A stretch of DNA of 64,000 nucleotides from an uncultured Methylophilaceae bacterium (GCA_905618945.1 CAJQTF010000002.1:1-64000), one strand, 5' to 3'; numbered from the stretch's first letter, positions 53,394-63,807 are shown. The notes: generated from the letters alone by a model not told the origin. Numbers and translations are program-made.

Positions 53394-56300
53394 ATGAACG
53401 CACCTATGTCCCCAGGTTTTATGAAAGCTCAATCGCAGCTTTCAACACGGTTGCGTGAAATTCCTTATAATTACACTTCCTTTTCAGACAAAGAGATTGT
53501 ACTTCGGTTTCTTGGGGATGAGATTTGGATAATTTTAGAAGAATTACGAGGCGAGAGAAAAACAGGGCATTCAGCTAGAATGCTTTTTGAGGTCTTAGGT
53601 GACCTTTGGGTGGTGAATAGAAACCCCTATCTTCAAGACGATCTTTTAGAAAATCCTAAAAGACTCAAGATGCTTATTCAAGCGATGCACCATAGAGTTC
53701 AATCAATAGAAGATAGAAGTTTTGGTAATATGAAAGTAGCTCAATTAACAACTGCGGCATTGTCTGCAATCAGCATATTTGAATCTGAATTTAAGAAAAC
53801 AAAAAAACTAAGAAAGCGGGTATCTTCCCGTTTAAGGCGCCACACAAAGAAACATAATATCCAATTTGATGGGTTAGCTAGGGTATCCCATGTTACAGAT
53901 GCAACAGACTGGAGGGTTGAATATCCCTTCGTTGTAATAAACCCAGACACAGAAGAAGAAATTGCCGACATAGTAAAAGAATGTATAGCCTTAGAGCTAA
54001 CAATTATACCTAGAGGTGGAGGTACGGGATATACAGGAGGAGCAATTCCGTTAACTCCTCTGTCCGCAGTAATTAATACTGAAAAATTAGATAATATAAG
54101 TCCAATAGAGTATAAAAATTTACCTGGGTTAAATAAGACAATTCCAACTATTCATTGTGGGGCTGGTGTTGTGACAAGAAGAGCAATGGACTTGGCTTCA
54201 AATGCTGGATTAGAATTTGCGACTGACCCAACATCTGCTGATGCATGTTGTATCGGTGGTAATGTTGCGATGAATGCTGGCGGGAAAAAAGCAGTGCTAT
54301 GGGGGACAGCCATAGATAATCTAGCTTCATGGCGAATGGTTGATCCAGATGGTAATTGGGTGGAGGTTGAAAGGCTAGATCATAATTTAGGTAAAATTCA
54401 CGATGTTGATAAAGCACGCTTTAAGGTTAATAGATTTTCGAGCAATGGAAAACTAGCAGAGGGTAAAGAAGAAATATTGGAAATTCCTGGCGCAAGTTTT
54501 AGAAAAATTGGTTTAGGTAAAGACGTTACAGACAAGTTTTTAAGTGGTTTACCTGGCATACAAAAAGAGGGGTGTGATGGGCTTATTACTTCTGCTACTT
54601 TCATTCTCCACAAAATGCCTCAACATATAAGAACTATTTGCCTTGAATTTTTTGGTAAGGTTTCTGAGGCAGTTCCAACCATTGTTGAGATTAAAGATTA
54701 TGTGGATAATTTAGATGACGTATTACTTGCCGGCTTAGAGCATTTAGATGAAAGATATATCAAGGCGGTAGGTTATAGCACAAAATCAACTCGCACTATG
54801 AGACCTAAGATGGTTTTAATTGCAGATATTGCCAGTGATAATGAAGATGCTGTTGGTAAAGCTGCGTCCCAGGTTGTTCAAATATCAAATATAAAAGACG
54901 GAGAAGGATTTATTGCTGTGTCGCCTGAGGCGAGAAAACGGTTTTGGCTTGATAGAGCCAGAACTGCTGCAATTGCTAAACATACTAATGCATTTAAAAT
55001 TAATGAAGATGTTGTTATTCCCCTTCATAACTTAGGTGATTACTCAAATGGTATAGAAAGAATTAATATTGAGTTATCGATTAATAATAAATTAAAGCTT
55101 ATTTATGAGCTTGAGCAATATATAGAGACAGCTCCAATAAGCCTAGAAGATGAGGATAATGATACTCAGTTATTTGAAAATAAAAAATCTATAGCATTAT
55201 CACTTCTTAATAAGGTTAAAGAGAAGTGGGTTTATTTTCTTTCCAATCTTGATACCCCTCTCAATATGCTTGAGAATTTTATAGATGTAAAGGAGAGCAA
55301 TTTAAATTTACTGGAAGCTATTCAGTCTCATGAGATTAGGGTATCTTGGAAATCGGAACTAAAAGAACCTTTAAATGAAATTTTTTCTGGTCGTAATTTT
55401 GAAGTAATTTTTAAAAGAATAACTGCTATCCACCAAGAAGTTTTGAAGTCCCGTGTCTTCATTGCTTTGCATATGCATGCGGGTGATGGAAATGTTCATA
55501 GCAATATTCCAGTTAATTCAGATGACTATGAAATGATGCAGGATGCTAATAGAGCTGTTGCAAGAGTCATGAAGCTTGCTAAAAGCCTAGACGGTGTTAT
55601 TTCTGGTGAGCATGGAATTGGCATTACAAAAATGGAGTTTATAGATGAATCTACAATTAATACATTTGCAAACTATAAGGCAAAAGTAGATCCAAATGGC
55701 CATTTCAATAAAGGTAAGTTAATGCCCGGATCTGGTTTAGGTAATGCCTATACCCCAAGTTTTGGATTACTTGAACAAGAGTCAATTATTATGGAGCAAT
55801 CCGCTATAGGAGAAATTGCAGATTCAATCAGTGATTGCCTAAGATGCGGAAAGTGTAAGCCAGTTTGCACAACACATGTCCCAAGGGCAAATTTACTTTA
55901 TAGTCCTAGAAATAAAATCTTAGCAACTTCACTGTTGATAGAGGCTTTTCTTTATGAAGAGCAAACAAGAAGAGGGATTTCATTTAAACATTTTGATGAG
56001 TTTAACGATGTAGCTGACCATTGCACTGTCTGCCACAAATGCCTGTCACCTTGTCCGGTAGATATTGATTATGGCGATGTTTCTATAGCTATGAGAAATT
56101 TTCTAAGAGAGCAGAACAAGAAAAACTTTAACGCCGGCACTTTGATGGCAATGACTTATCTAAATCTTAAAGACCCATTAACCATTAAGATAATGAGAAA
56201 GTTTATGGTTGATGTTGGCTACAAGGCTCAGAGATGGGGACATTCTGTCTTTAAGAAGCTTGGCTTAGTAAATTATTTAAAGAAATCACCAACACCAACT

Positions 56301-57245
56301 GTTGGGAAAGCATCAATAACTGCTCAGGTTATTCATTTCATGAATAGACCTATGCCAAAAGATATGCCGACAAAGACATCTAGAGGACTTTTAGGAATTG
56401 AGGATGATAAAGTCATTCCGGTAATAAGAAATTTAGATCGAATTGATGATGATGCAGAGGCTGTATTTTATTTTCCTGGTTGTGGTTCAGAGCGCCTATT
56501 TTCACAAGTTGGATTGGCAACACAGGCCATGCTTTATGAAGTTGGAGCGATTACAGTTTTACCCCCAGGCTATTTATGTTGCGGCTATCCTCAAACTTCA
56601 TCTGGCGACCATGACAAAGGGCAAGAGATAACATCAGATAATAGAGTTCAATTCCACAGGGTGGCAAATACATTAAATTATTTAGATATTAAGACTGTTA
56701 TTGTTTCTTGTGGAACATGTATGGATCAATTACAAAAATATGAATTTGACAAAATTTTCCCAGGCTGTCGTTTACTCGATATCCATGAGTATTTAATGGA
56801 AAAAGGCGTTAAGATGAAAGGAGTTAATGGGCAGCAATATATGTACCATGACCCTTGTCATAGCCCAATGAAAACTTACTCGCCCACCGAAGTGACAAAT
56901 ACATTAATGGACCAAACTGTCCCACTCAATGATAGATGTTGTGGAGAATCAGGTACGTTTGCTGTAGCAAGGCCGGATATTGCATCGCAAGTTAAAATGA
57001 GGAAGCAAGAAGAAATTGAGAAAGGCTTAAAAGAACTACCAAAAACAACTGACATTCAGAAGCCAGTAAAGATTCTTACATCCTGCCCTTCTTGTCTCCA
57101 AGGTTTGGCAAGGTATGGTGATGACACTAACACCGAAGCAGACTATATTGTTGTAGAGCTTGCAAAACATAATTTAGGAGATAGGTGGCTTCAAGAATAT
57201 GTCGATAAAGTTACAAAAGGTGGAATTGAAAAAATTCTATTGTAA
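53394..57245 (+). CDS. giant FAD/4Fe-4S oxidoreductase with DUF3683 and CCG domains
   Basis: A 1283-residue fusion. The MNAP start is chosen because relatives begin like this; 39 more upstream codons are open, partly inside the hemJ start. The order is: DUF3683 (about 1-130, [17 protein letters not shown]), FAD-binding type 4 domain (about 170-420, [14 protein letters not shown] near 205), FAD-oxidase C domain (to about 790, [12 protein letters not shown]), two 4Fe-4S motifs ([11 protein letters not shown] near 815, [14 protein letters not shown] near 876), and two CCG domains (CCGYPQ near 1061, CCGESG near 1181). It joins GlcD-, GlcF- and heterodisulfide-reductase-like parts, suggesting a D-2-hydroxyacid (lactate/glycolate) dehydrogenase; substrate unproven. 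Confidence 0.88.
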   Translation: MNAPMSPGFMKAQSQLSTRLREIPYNYTSFSDKEIVLRFLGDEIWIILEELRGERKTGHSARMLFEVLGDLWVVNRNPYLQDDLLENPKRLKMLIQAMHHRVQSIEDRSFGNMKVAQLTTAALSAISIFESEFKKTKKLRKRVSSRLRRHTKKHNIQFDGLARVSHVTDATDWRVEYPFVVINPDTEEEIADIVKECIALELTIIPRGGGTGYTGGAIPLTPLSAVINTEKLDNISPIEYKNLPGLNKTIPTIHCGAGVVTRRAMDLASNAGLEFATDPTSADACCIGGNVAMNAGGKKAVLWGTAIDNLASWRMVDPDGNWVEVERLDHNLGKIHDVDKARFKVNRFSSNGKLAEGKEEILEIPGASFRKIGLGKDVTDKFLSGLPGIQKEGCDGLITSATFILHKMPQHIRTICLEFFGKVSEAVPTIVEIKDYVDNLDDVLLAGLEHLDERYIKAVGYSTKSTRTMRPKMVLIADIASDNEDAVGKAASQVVQISNIKDGEGFIAVSPEARKRFWLDRARTAAIAKHTNAFKINEDVVIPLHNLGDYSNGIERINIELSINNKLKLIYELEQYIETAPISLEDEDNDTQLFENKKSIALSLLNKVKEKWVYFLSNLDTPLNMLENFIDVKESNLNLLEAIQSHEIRVSWKSELKEPLNEIFSGRNFEVIFKRITAIHQEVLKSRVFIALHMHAGDGNVHSNIPVNSDDYEMMQDANRAVARVMKLAKSLDGVISGEHGIGITKMEFIDESTINTFANYKAKVDPNGHFNKGKLMPGSGLGNAYTPSFGLLEQESIIMEQSAIGEIADSISDCLRCGKCKPVCTTHVPRANLLYSPRNKILATSLLIEAFLYEEQTRRGISFKHFDEFNDVADHCTVCHKCLSPCPVDIDYGDVSIAMRNFLREQNKKNFNAGTLMAMTYLNLKDPLTIKIMRKFMVDVGYKAQRWGHSVFKKLGLVNYLKKSPTPTVGKASITAQVIHFMNRPMPKDMPTKTSRGLLGIEDDKVIPVIRNLDRIDDDAEAVFYFPGCGSERLFSQVGLATQAMLYEVGAITVLPPGYLCCGYPQTSSGDHDKGQEITSDNRVQFHRVANTLNYLDIKTVIVSCGTCMDQLQKYEFDKIFPGCRLLDIHEYLMEKGVKMKGVNGQQYMYHDPCHSPMKTYSPTEVTNTLMDQTVPLNDRCCGESGTFAVARPDIASQVKMRKQEEIEKGLKELPKTTDIQKPVKILTSCPSCLQGLARYGDDTNTEADYIVVELAKHNLGDRWLQEYVDKVTKGGIEKILL

Positions 57246-57947
57246 TTAAAAAGGTAAGAAGATCCCAGTTGTAACGCTTTGGATGATTCGCGTTACAGCT
57301 CTTTCAGTTTTTTCAGATAAGGTAAATGCAAAATAATCAGTGCGACCTATTATTTTCCCAAATTCTCTTTCAAAAGATAAATTAGCCGCTGAAGAATTAA
57401 TCTCATTAGATAGAAGATATGGCTGACCTTTACTATCTTTTTTTGAGGACAATTTCCAAACAATCATTTCAAAATTTCTAGAGGCATTATAAATTTTCTG
57501 AGGGTCTAATGAGTCAAACATATAAAATTCTTTTTTATCCCCATGAGCCTTTATAAGCATTGTATATAATCCAGCTATTAAAGATAAAACTCTATCACCT
57601 TCAAAATTATCGTTAAAAACTAGATTTAATGCATCAATTCCTTGGGCATTATTGATTCTCTCAAATTCCCAATTATGGCCACCATTAAATACCCAGTTAG
57701 TCATTTTTTCAGCATTATCTGACGTGCTCTTTTTTAGTTGACCAGGGTTTTTTTTATAGAACTTTATCATTAATAATTTTAGACTTTCAATATTTTCACG
57801 AATCTCATAGTCAGCCATTCGATCAACGTCAGATTTACCAAATTGATTTATAGAGCCCTTATCATATTGAGTTGAATCTTTCTTTTGAAGGGTTGAGGTT
57901 GAGCATGCAGATAAGGCAAGGGCTAGTAAGAATATTAAAATCTTCAT
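57246..57947 (-). CDS. lipoprotein of unknown function
   Basis: The 233-residue protein has a lipoprotein signal peptide with lipobox LSAC (Cys near residue 15). The mature part is soluble and mostly helical, with MTNWVFNGGHNWEFERINN near residue 90, VLSLIAGLYTMLIKAHG near 130, and a final SVTTGIFLPF. I cannot name its family or role. It lies immediately after the large dehydrogenase (convergent, adjacent stops) and 6 bases downstream of phoR on the same strand. Confidence 0.65.
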   Translation of the reverse strand: MKILIFLLALALSACSTSTLQKKDSTQYDKGSINQFGKSDVDRMADYEIRENIESLKLLMIKFYKKNPGQLKKSTSDNAEKMTNWVFNGGHNWEFERINNAQGIDALNLVFNDNFEGDRVLSLIAGLYTMLIKAHGDKKEFYMFDSLDPQKIYNASRNFEMIVWKLSSKKDSKGQPYLLSNEINSSAANLSFEREFGKIIGRTDYFAFTLSEKTERAVTRIIQSVTTGIFLPF

Positions 57948-57953
57948 TTGTAT

Positions 57954-59246
57954 TTAAATAACTGATTCCTTGTTAAAAATTAGTTTAAACGAACTCCCTT
58001 CTCCTACTTCGCTAGTAATTTTTAATTCTCCATCATGTTGATTTATAATATTTTTAACTATTGATAGCCCTAAACCGGTACCACCGGTACTTCTACTTCT
58101 ATCTGCATCAACCCTATAAAACCTTTCTGTAATTCTATTGATATGTTTTTGTTCAATTCCACTTCCTGTATCCTTTACTTCAAAAATTGGTAATCCATTA
58201 ATTAATCCCCAGCTAATTGAGATGAGCCCATTTCTCTCCGTATATCTTATTGCATTAGTGATTAAATTAAGAAAAGCACTTTCGATTTCTTTTTTTGAAC
58301 CATAGATATTAGGCTTGACATCAATTCGGTATTTAATTTTATGACCCTTATTATTTAAAATAGAAATATTTTTCTTAAGCTTAGTTATTATTGTATTTAT
58401 TATTAACTTTTCAGAACGGTTTTGAAAAAGACTAGATTCAACATTTGATAGTGTTAATAAGTCATCAATAAGTTTAGACATTCTATTGGCTTGCCCACTC
58501 ATTGTTTTAAGTATATTTTTGTGCTCAGTATTTTTGGGTGTAAACATATTTTCTAATGTTTCAATAAAGCCTGAAATAACTGTAAGTGGGGTTTTTAATT
58601 CATGGGAAACATTTGAGATAAATTCTTTTCTTTCAGATTCAATTTTAATTGACTGACTTATATCTTTCGCAATCATCACTTTTTGTTTCTCACCAAAAGG
58701 TATAATTTTAATTTCAATCACTTTATCGGTTTGAGTATCTAAACTTACCTTAATTGATTCTTCGTAGTTTTCTTGTTCAAGATACTTTATTAGATCTGTA
58801 TTTCTAAATATATAATTTATAGGTTGCCCTGTATCTTTTCTAGAGTTTAAATTTAGCATTATTTGAGATTTTCTATTACTCCAAATAATTTCATTATTCT
58901 CATTTAAAGCAACAACTCCGTCCATTAGTGCTTCTGCAGCTTTAGTAAATTGATCTAATGCAGAAATAAGCCCTTTTTTTGATTTTTTATTAACTTTAAG
59001 GATTTGGTAGTGCTTTGTAAATATATATTGCCAAACCCCAGTTCCATGGGGTAGGTTAGACAGGGATGGGTTATCAAGCCATTTTGCAAGCATATGAATC
59101 CAATATATATGAAGAAGTAAAAAGGAACTCAGTGATATTAAGCATAAAATTAACCCATATTTGACAGAATAAATATTAGAAATAATTATAAATAATAATA
59201 TTTCAAATACAAAAAACCAGAATGTACTCCAACGGATATCTTGCAA
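57954..59246 (-). CDS. phoR: phosphate regulon sensor histidine kinase PhoR
   Basis: PhoR senses phosphate limitation (through the Pst/PhoU system) and phosphorylates PhoB. The 430-residue protein has two N-terminal membrane helices (about residues 8-50), a PAS domain (about 90-190; FTKAAEALMDGVVALNENNE), the H-box FISNVSHELKTPLTVISGFI with the phosphorylated His (residue about 217), and the ATPase motifs NLITNAIRYTERNG (N), VKDTGSGIEQKH (G1) and GTGLGLSIVKNI (G2). It follows phoB by 67 bases. No pst or phoU gene is in the window. Confidence 0.92.
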   Translation of the reverse strand: MQDIRWSTFWFFVFEILLFIIISNIYSVKYGLILCLISLSSFLLLHIYWIHMLAKWLDNPSLSNLPHGTGVWQYIFTKHYQILKVNKKSKKGLISALDQFTKAAEALMDGVVALNENNEIIWSNRKSQIMLNLNSRKDTGQPINYIFRNTDLIKYLEQENYEESIKVSLDTQTDKVIEIKIIPFGEKQKVMIAKDISQSIKIESERKEFISNVSHELKTPLTVISGFIETLENMFTPKNTEHKNILKTMSGQANRMSKLIDDLLTLSNVESSLFQNRSEKLIINTIITKLKKNISILNNKGHKIKYRIDVKPNIYGSKKEIESAFLNLITNAIRYTERNGLISISWGLINGLPIFEVKDTGSGIEQKHINRITERFYRVDADRSRSTGGTGLGLSIVKNIINQHDGELKITSEVGEGSSFKLIFNKESVI

Positions 59247-59313
59247 AATATTTATCTCTTTATTGAATAGTTAATTTATTATAACGACCATTTTATTGCT
59301 TTGTTTATTATTT

Positions 59314-60000
59314 CTATTCATTAGAAAATCTATAGCCTGCTCCACGCACTGTTTGAATTAATTTATCATAGCCAGATTGTTTGAGCGACTCCCTTAATCT
59401 TTTTATATGGACGTCAACTGTCCTATCATCTATCACTGATTTATCTCCCCAAATTTTATCTAGAATTTGATTTCTACTGTACACACGGTTATTGTTCTTC
59501 ATAAAGAAATGGAGCAATTTAAATTCAGTTGGGCCTATATTTATACTTTTATTATTTACTTGGACTCTATGTGAGCTTGGGTCTAGAACTAAGCCTTCAA
59601 CTATTATCGGGTCATTTACTAATTCTGGACTCCTTCTTCTAATCAGCGCCTTAATTCTCGCTACTAATTCTCTCGGGCTAAAAGGTTTTGTCAGGTAATC
59701 ATCAGCACCTTCATTTAAACCTTCAATTTTATTATCCTCATCACTTTTTGCAGTTAGCATAATAATTGGAATTAACTTAGTTGCTGAATTTGCTCTAAGT
59801 CTTTTTGCAAATTCAATTCCATTCATTCCGGGTAACATCCAGTCAAGTACTATTAAGTCAGGTATGGTTTCCTTTACAATATTATCAGCATATTCAGCAC
59901 TAATAGCTCGAATTGGATTAAATCCAGCCTGATGAAGGTTTAGTGCAATTAATTCTAATATTGAGCTTTCATCTTCTACTATTAGAATATTTGCTGCCAT
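59314..60000 (-). CDS. phoB: phosphate regulon response regulator PhoB
   Basis: The 228-residue OmpR-family regulator has an N-terminal receiver domain (ILIVEDESSILELIALNL, DLIVLDWMLPGMNGIEFAKR with the phospho-Asp near residue 54, MLTAKSDEDN and the Lys of the YLTKPFSPRELVARI switch) and a C-terminal winged-helix domain (residues about 130-228; FKLLHFFMKNNNRVYSRNQI, VDVHIKRLRESL, VRGAGYRF). A ribosome-binding AAAGG lies upstream. The Pho box and TATAAT upstream imply positive autoregulation. Confidence 0.95.
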   Translation of the reverse strand: MAANILIVEDESSILELIALNLHQAGFNPIRAISAEYADNIVKETIPDLIVLDWMLPGMNGIEFAKRLRANSATKLIPIIMLTAKSDEDNKIEGLNEGADDYLTKPFSPRELVARIKALIRRRSPELVNDPIIVEGLVLDPSSHRVQVNNKSINIGPTEFKLLHFFMKNNNRVYSRNQILDKIWGDKSVIDDRTVDVHIKRLRESLKQSGYDKLIQTVRGAGYRFSNE

Positions 60001-60019
60001 CTCGAAGACCTTTTAAATT

Positions 60020-60025
60020 ATTATA
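60020..60025 (-). promoter_or_regulatory. -10 box of the phoB promoter
   Basis: Read on the minus strand this is TATAAT, 12 bases downstream of the last Pho-box repeat and 20 bases before the phoB start. There is no good -35, as expected for a promoter where PhoB replaces the -35 contact. Confidence 0.65.
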
Positions 60026-60037
60026 ATTTTATATATT

Positions 60038-60077
60038 ATGACATTTATATGACATTCTTGTGACATTTTTGTGAAAT
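60038..60077 (-). promoter_or_regulatory. Pho box with four 11-bp direct repeats
   Basis: On the minus strand the heptamers ATTTCAC, ATGTCAC, ATGTCAT and ATGTCAT follow at exact 11-base intervals (plus-strand positions 60071, 60060, 60049, 60038), with A/T-rich 4-base spacers. This matches the PhoB consensus CTGTCAT with 4-base spacers, in the correct orientation and distance from the -10 for phoB. Two repeats bind one PhoB dimer, so two dimers could bind here. The OFA transporter lies 70 bases on the other side and may be affected too. Confidence 0.85.
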
Positions 60078-60147
60078 ATTTTAATTTAATAAAATCCCAA
60101 GAAATAGCTTATGATTAAACTAATTTTTAAAAATATAGGTATTTATT

Positions 60148-61701
60148 ATGTTTGAATCTTTAGCTAAGAGTAAAATCGTTGCAGACAAATCGTTTAATCG
60201 TTGGATGGTTCCTCCTGCAGCATTATTTATTCACTTATCGATTGGCATGATTTATGGCTTTAGTATATTTTGGCCCGGCCTTACAAAATTAATTGGAACA
60301 GAGTGTGCAGAGTCAATAGGTATCTGGGAAAGAGTATTCACCACCTCTTGTGACTGGTTAAGAAGCGACGTTGTCTGGACTTTTGCTATAGCTATAGTTT
60401 TTCTGGGCATGTCAGCAGCAGTTTTTGGTCATTGGCTTGAGAAAGCTGGACCAAGAAAGGCTGGGGTTGCAGCAGCAATATTTTGGGGTGGCGGCTTAAT
60501 GATTACATCATTAGGCGTTTCTTTGCATCAATTGTGGTTAATTTGGCTAGGGGCCGGTGTCATTGGTGGTATTGGACTCGGACTTGGCTATATTTCTCCT
60601 GTCTCAACATTAATTAAATGGTTCCCGGATAGAAGAGGTTTGGCCACTGGTATGGCAATTATGGGATTTGGTGGAGGAGCTATGATTGGAATGCCTCTAG
60701 GGGACAACCTTATAAGTAGCTATGGTATTGCTCAAACCTTTTTCATTATGGGCTGTATTTATCTAACCTCTATGACAATTGGTGCTTTTGGGTATCGAGT
60801 TCCTGCCGAAGGTTGGAAGCCTGAGGGTTGGACACCTGAAGTTAAAAAAACTAGTGCAATGATTTCTTCTAACCATGTTCATGTTGGAATTGCCCATAAA
60901 ACCCCACAATTTTGGCTTTTGTGGGGAGTACTTTGCTTAAATGTGTCAGCAGGTATAGGTGTTTTATCTGTTGCAAAGCCAATGTTCCAAGAAATTGCTG
61001 CTAGTAGCTTTGATCCATTAATTATCGGTGCAATTGCTACAGGATTTGGTGCACTATTATCCTTATCAAATATTATTGGTAGGATTTTTTGGGCATCTTC
61101 ATCTGACTTCCTTGGAAGAAAGTTGACTTACGCAATATTTTTTAGCTTAGGAACGGTGCTGTATTTATTGGTACCCTGGGCTGGTTTAAATCAATACATT
61201 GCAACTTTTGTTATAATTACATTAGTTATACTAACGATGTATGGCGGAGGTTTCGCAACTATCCCTGCATATCTAGCAGATATTTTTGGAACTCAGCATG
61301 TAGGAGCTATTCATGGTCGACTTTTAACTGCATGGTCATTTGCAGGAATTATAGGACCAATGCTTATTTCATATTTAAGGGAGTATCAACTATCGCAAGG
61401 CATTCCTCCTGATCAAGCATATAATTCTAGCTTTAAAATATTAGCTCTGCTTCTAGTTGTTGGCTTTATTCTCAATTTGTTGATTAAGCCTGTAAATAAG
61501 AAATTTTTTATGACTGAAAAACAATTAAAAGTTGAGCAAGCTACCACACAGAGTAACAAAGAAAAACTAGTAGTTGCAACAACACATACCAATAAAGCAC
61601 TTCAAACTATATTATTACCAATTGCATGGTTAGTTGTTAGCGTCCCAATTGGCTGGGGAATAGTAAACGCATTACAAAAAGGGTTGATAATTTTTCAATA
61701 A
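60148..61701 (+). CDS. OFA-family MFS transporter (oxalate/formate antiporter-like)
   Basis: The 517-residue protein has 12 membrane segments of the major facilitator fold with the OFA features GMIYGFSIFWPGLTKLIG near residue 32 and GGIGLGLGYISPVSTLIKWF near residue 130 (helix 4), PDRRGLATGMAIMGFGGGAM, and SNIIGRIFWASSSDFLGRK (loop 8-9 motif). The N-terminal region holds two Cys in a long first loop (TECAESIGIWERVFTTSCDW), which may be disulfide-linked. The substrate, probably a small carboxylate, cannot be inferred. It is 7 bases before ribH. Confidence 0.85.
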   Translation: MFESLAKSKIVADKSFNRWMVPPAALFIHLSIGMIYGFSIFWPGLTKLIGTECAESIGIWERVFTTSCDWLRSDVVWTFAIAIVFLGMSAAVFGHWLEKAGPRKAGVAAAIFWGGGLMITSLGVSLHQLWLIWLGAGVIGGIGLGLGYISPVSTLIKWFPDRRGLATGMAIMGFGGGAMIGMPLGDNLISSYGIAQTFFIMGCIYLTSMTIGAFGYRVPAEGWKPEGWTPEVKKTSAMISSNHVHVGIAHKTPQFWLLWGVLCLNVSAGIGVLSVAKPMFQEIAASSFDPLIIGAIATGFGALLSLSNIIGRIFWASSSDFLGRKLTYAIFFSLGTVLYLLVPWAGLNQYIATFVIITLVILTMYGGGFATIPAYLADIFGTQHVGAIHGRLLTAWSFAGIIGPMLISYLREYQLSQGIPPDQAYNSSFKILALLLVVGFILNLLIKPVNKKFFMTEKQLKVEQATTQSNKEKLVVATTHTNKALQTILLPIAWLVVSVPIGWGIVNALQKGLIIFQ

Positions 61702-61707
61702 GACAAT

Positions 61708-62151
61708 ATGAGTGAAGAAGAAATAAAAAATTTATCTATTGGGATAGTCTCATCTAGATTTAATAATGAAATTGTAGAAAAAATTTCTAAAGCTTGCATA
61801 TCAAAACTGCTAGCTTTAGGGGTAAGTAAAACAAAGATTATTCATAAAACTGTACCTGGTGCATTAGAAATACCTATTGCATTGCAAAAAATGAAAGAAT
61901 CTGGAAATAGCATTGATGTAATGATTGCAATTGGATTAGTTATTAGAGGTGATACATACCATTTTGAGATAGTCTCTAATGAATCAGCGAGTGGTATTAT
62001 GAGAGTCCAGTTAGACCATTCAATTTCAATTATAAATGCTGTATTAACTACAAATAGTACCAAGGAAGCTCTTTCGAGAGTTAATATTAAGGGAGAGGAG
62101 GCAGCAGAAGGAGCCATTGAAATGGCATTAAAAAATTACCATAATGATTGA
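61708..62151 (+). CDS. ribH: 6,7-dimethyl-8-ribityllumazine synthase
   Basis: RibH condenses the pyrimidine dione with butanone phosphate in riboflavin synthesis. The 147-residue protein has IGIVSSRFNNEIVEKI at the N-terminus, VPGALEIPIALQKM near residue 49, IAIGLVIRGDTYHFEIVSNE near residue 75 with the catalytic His, and a C-terminal EAAEGAIEMAL. No FMN riboswitch is present in the short space upstream. It overlaps nusB by 8 bases, the usual ribH-nusB pairing. Confidence 0.95.
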   Translation: MSEEEIKNLSIGIVSSRFNNEIVEKISKACISKLLALGVSKTKIIHKTVPGALEIPIALQKMKESGNSIDVMIAIGLVIRGDTYHFEIVSNESASGIMRVQLDHSISIINAVLTTNSTKEALSRVNIKGEEAAEGAIEMALKNYHND

Positions 62152-62611
62152 TTCTAAAATAACTAAAAGTAAATCAAGAAAAAAAATTAATAACCGAAGA
62201 AAGTCTCGAGAGTTAGCTATGAAAAGTATTTATCGTGGCTTGGTTAATACGTTTGATTTAACACAAATTCAAAAAGATATTCGTGATGACCCAGATTTTA
62301 TAAGAGCAGACGAAAAATTTTACGTTGAGATTTTAAAGGGCGTTTTTAAAAATATAGAAACATTAAAATTAGAAATCATAAGTTATATAGATCGTTCTTA
62401 CGAGGAGTTAAGTCCAATTGAATTATCTATTATATATAGCTCTTTGTACGAATTAAAATATTCTCCATCAGTACCATACAAAGTTGTAATCAATGAAGCA
62501 ATAGAGGTAGCAAAATCATTTGGTGGCGTCGATGGGTTTAAATATATCAATGGAATTCTAAATCAAGCAGCTGAGAAAAATAGAAAAGAAGAATTTGATA
62601 AGCAGAAATAA
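62144..62611 (+). CDS. nusB: transcription antitermination factor NusB
   Basis: NusB binds BoxA RNA with S10 in rRNA antitermination. The 155-residue all-helical protein has a Lys/Arg-rich start (SKSRKKINNRRKSRELAMKS), the helix-1 RRKSRELAMKSIYRGL pattern, YEELSPIELSIIYSSLYEL near residue 86, and the C-terminal PYKVVINEAIEVAKSFGGVD with KYINGILNQAA. It overlaps ribH by 8 bases and converges with lpxH (1-base gap). Confidence 0.94.
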   Translation: MIDSKITKSKSRKKINNRRKSRELAMKSIYRGLVNTFDLTQIQKDIRDDPDFIRADEKFYVEILKGVFKNIETLKLEIISYIDRSYEELSPIELSIIYSSLYELKYSPSVPYKVVINEAIEVAKSFGGVDGFKYINGILNQAAEKNRKEEFDKQK

Positions 62612-62612
62612 A

Positions 62613-63347
62613 TTACAGTATTTTGGAATTTAATTGGCCATCATTCCAAATTAAGTAGCTACCAGAATCATACCAGTCGTTTAAAACCCATCTTTCGCAG
62701 GTATGATTATCTAGCAAGTATTCGTGTCTTTTGGGGCGGTGGGTATGGCCATGAATCATTAAAGAAGGATAGTTTAATTCTTTAAATAAATTTTTTACTT
62801 CATCCTCATTTACATCCATTAATAATTCACTTTTATTTTTTTGAGCCTCATAGCTTTTTTTTCTTAAATCTTTGCAAATCCCCAACCTAGTATGAATTTT
62901 TTGATTTAAAAATTCTTTTTTCCAGTCTTCTGACCTAACCTTTGTTCTAAATTCTTGATATTCTTTATCATCAATACATAAAGTATCACCATGAAGAATG
63001 ACAGTTTTTTTATTTCCAAGTTGAATCAAGGTGAGATCTTCAAGGATAGTGATATTAGTTTTATCTAAGAAATCAGAACCAATAAGGAAATCTCGATTAC
63101 CTGGAATAAAATAAATCTTAGTTTTTAATTTTTGAAGGGTTGTAACTACTGATTCAAATTGATTAGCATCATCACCAATCCAATATTCAAAAAGATCACC
63201 AAGAATAAATAGAAACTCATGCTTATTAGCATGAGTTTCTAAAAATCTATTAAATTTATCAATTACAGATGGAGAATCTTCACTTAGGTGAGTATCGGAA
63301 ACAAATATTGCGCTTGTATCAACCTTAATCAGTTGATATTTCCTCAA
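62613..63347 (-). CDS. lpxH: UDP-2,3-diacylglucosamine diphosphatase
   Basis: LpxH hydrolyses UDP-diacylglucosamine to lipid X in lipid A synthesis, so a Gram-negative outer membrane is confirmed. The 244-residue metallophosphatase shows FVSDTHLSEDSPSV, LGDLFEYWIGDD, IPGNRDFLIGSDF, LHGDTLCIDDKEYQEF and IHGHTHRPKRHEY. It overlaps the upstream cyclophilin gene by 23 bases on the same strand, so the pair is translationally coupled. Confidence 0.94.
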   Translation of the reverse strand: MRKYQLIKVDTSAIFVSDTHLSEDSPSVIDKFNRFLETHANKHEFLFILGDLFEYWIGDDANQFESVVTTLQKLKTKIYFIPGNRDFLIGSDFLDKTNITILEDLTLIQLGNKKTVILHGDTLCIDDKEYQEFRTKVRSEDWKKEFLNQKIHTRLGICKDLRKKSYEAQKNKSELLMDVNEDEVKNLFKELNYPSLMIHGHTHRPKRHEYLLDNHTCERWVLNDWYDSGSYLIWNDGQLNSKIL

Positions 63348-63807
63348 TAATTATAGACTCAATAGGAACATCCTGATGACCATTTTTTGATCCAGTCTGG
63401 GCAGTGTTAATTTTGTCGACAATATCAAAACCATCAATGACTTTAGCAAAAACACAGTAACCAGCCCCATCTTGTCCTGGATAATCTAGAAAGTCATTAT
63501 CAGATGTGTTAATAAAAAATTGAGAAGTAGCAGAATCGGGATCACTAGTTCTTGCCATTGCAACGGTATACTTTTCATTTTTTAAACCATTGCTGGCTTC
63601 ATTCTTGATAGGAGAATTAGTTTCTTTCTGGGTCATATCTAATTCGAAACCACCACCTTGAATCATAAATCCATCTATTACTCGATGGAAAATAGTCTTG
63701 TTATAAAAACCTTTTTTAACGTAATCTTTAAAGTTCTTTGATGATATCGGTGCTTTTCCTTCATTAAGTTCTAATGAAAAACTACCAAGATTTGTTTTAA
63801 TTTTCAT
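63325..63807 (-). CDS. ppiB: cyclophilin-type peptidyl-prolyl isomerase B
   Basis: The 160-residue cytoplasmic cyclophilin has no signal peptide. Features are KTNLGSFSLELNEGKAP at the N-terminus, GFYNKTIFHRVIDGFMIQGG with the catalytic Arg near residue 41, TVAMARTSDPDSATSQFFIN, and YCVFAKVIDGFDIVDKI near the C-terminus. It overlaps lpxH by 23 bases. A second cyclophilin gene lies 7 bases upstream on the same strand. Confidence 0.94.
   Translation of the reverse strand: MKIKTNLGSFSLELNEGKAPISSKNFKDYVKKGFYNKTIFHRVIDGFMIQGGGFELDMTQKETNSPIKNEASNGLKNEKYTVAMARTSDPDSATSQFFINTSDNDFLDYPGQDGAGYCVFAKVIDGFDIVDKINTAQTGSKNGHQDVPIESIIIEEISTD

Noticed and set aside
61600-61720. FMN riboswitch upstream of ribH
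   Set aside because: Only 7 bases separate ribH from the transporter gene, and the coding sequence before it shows no RFN-like structure.
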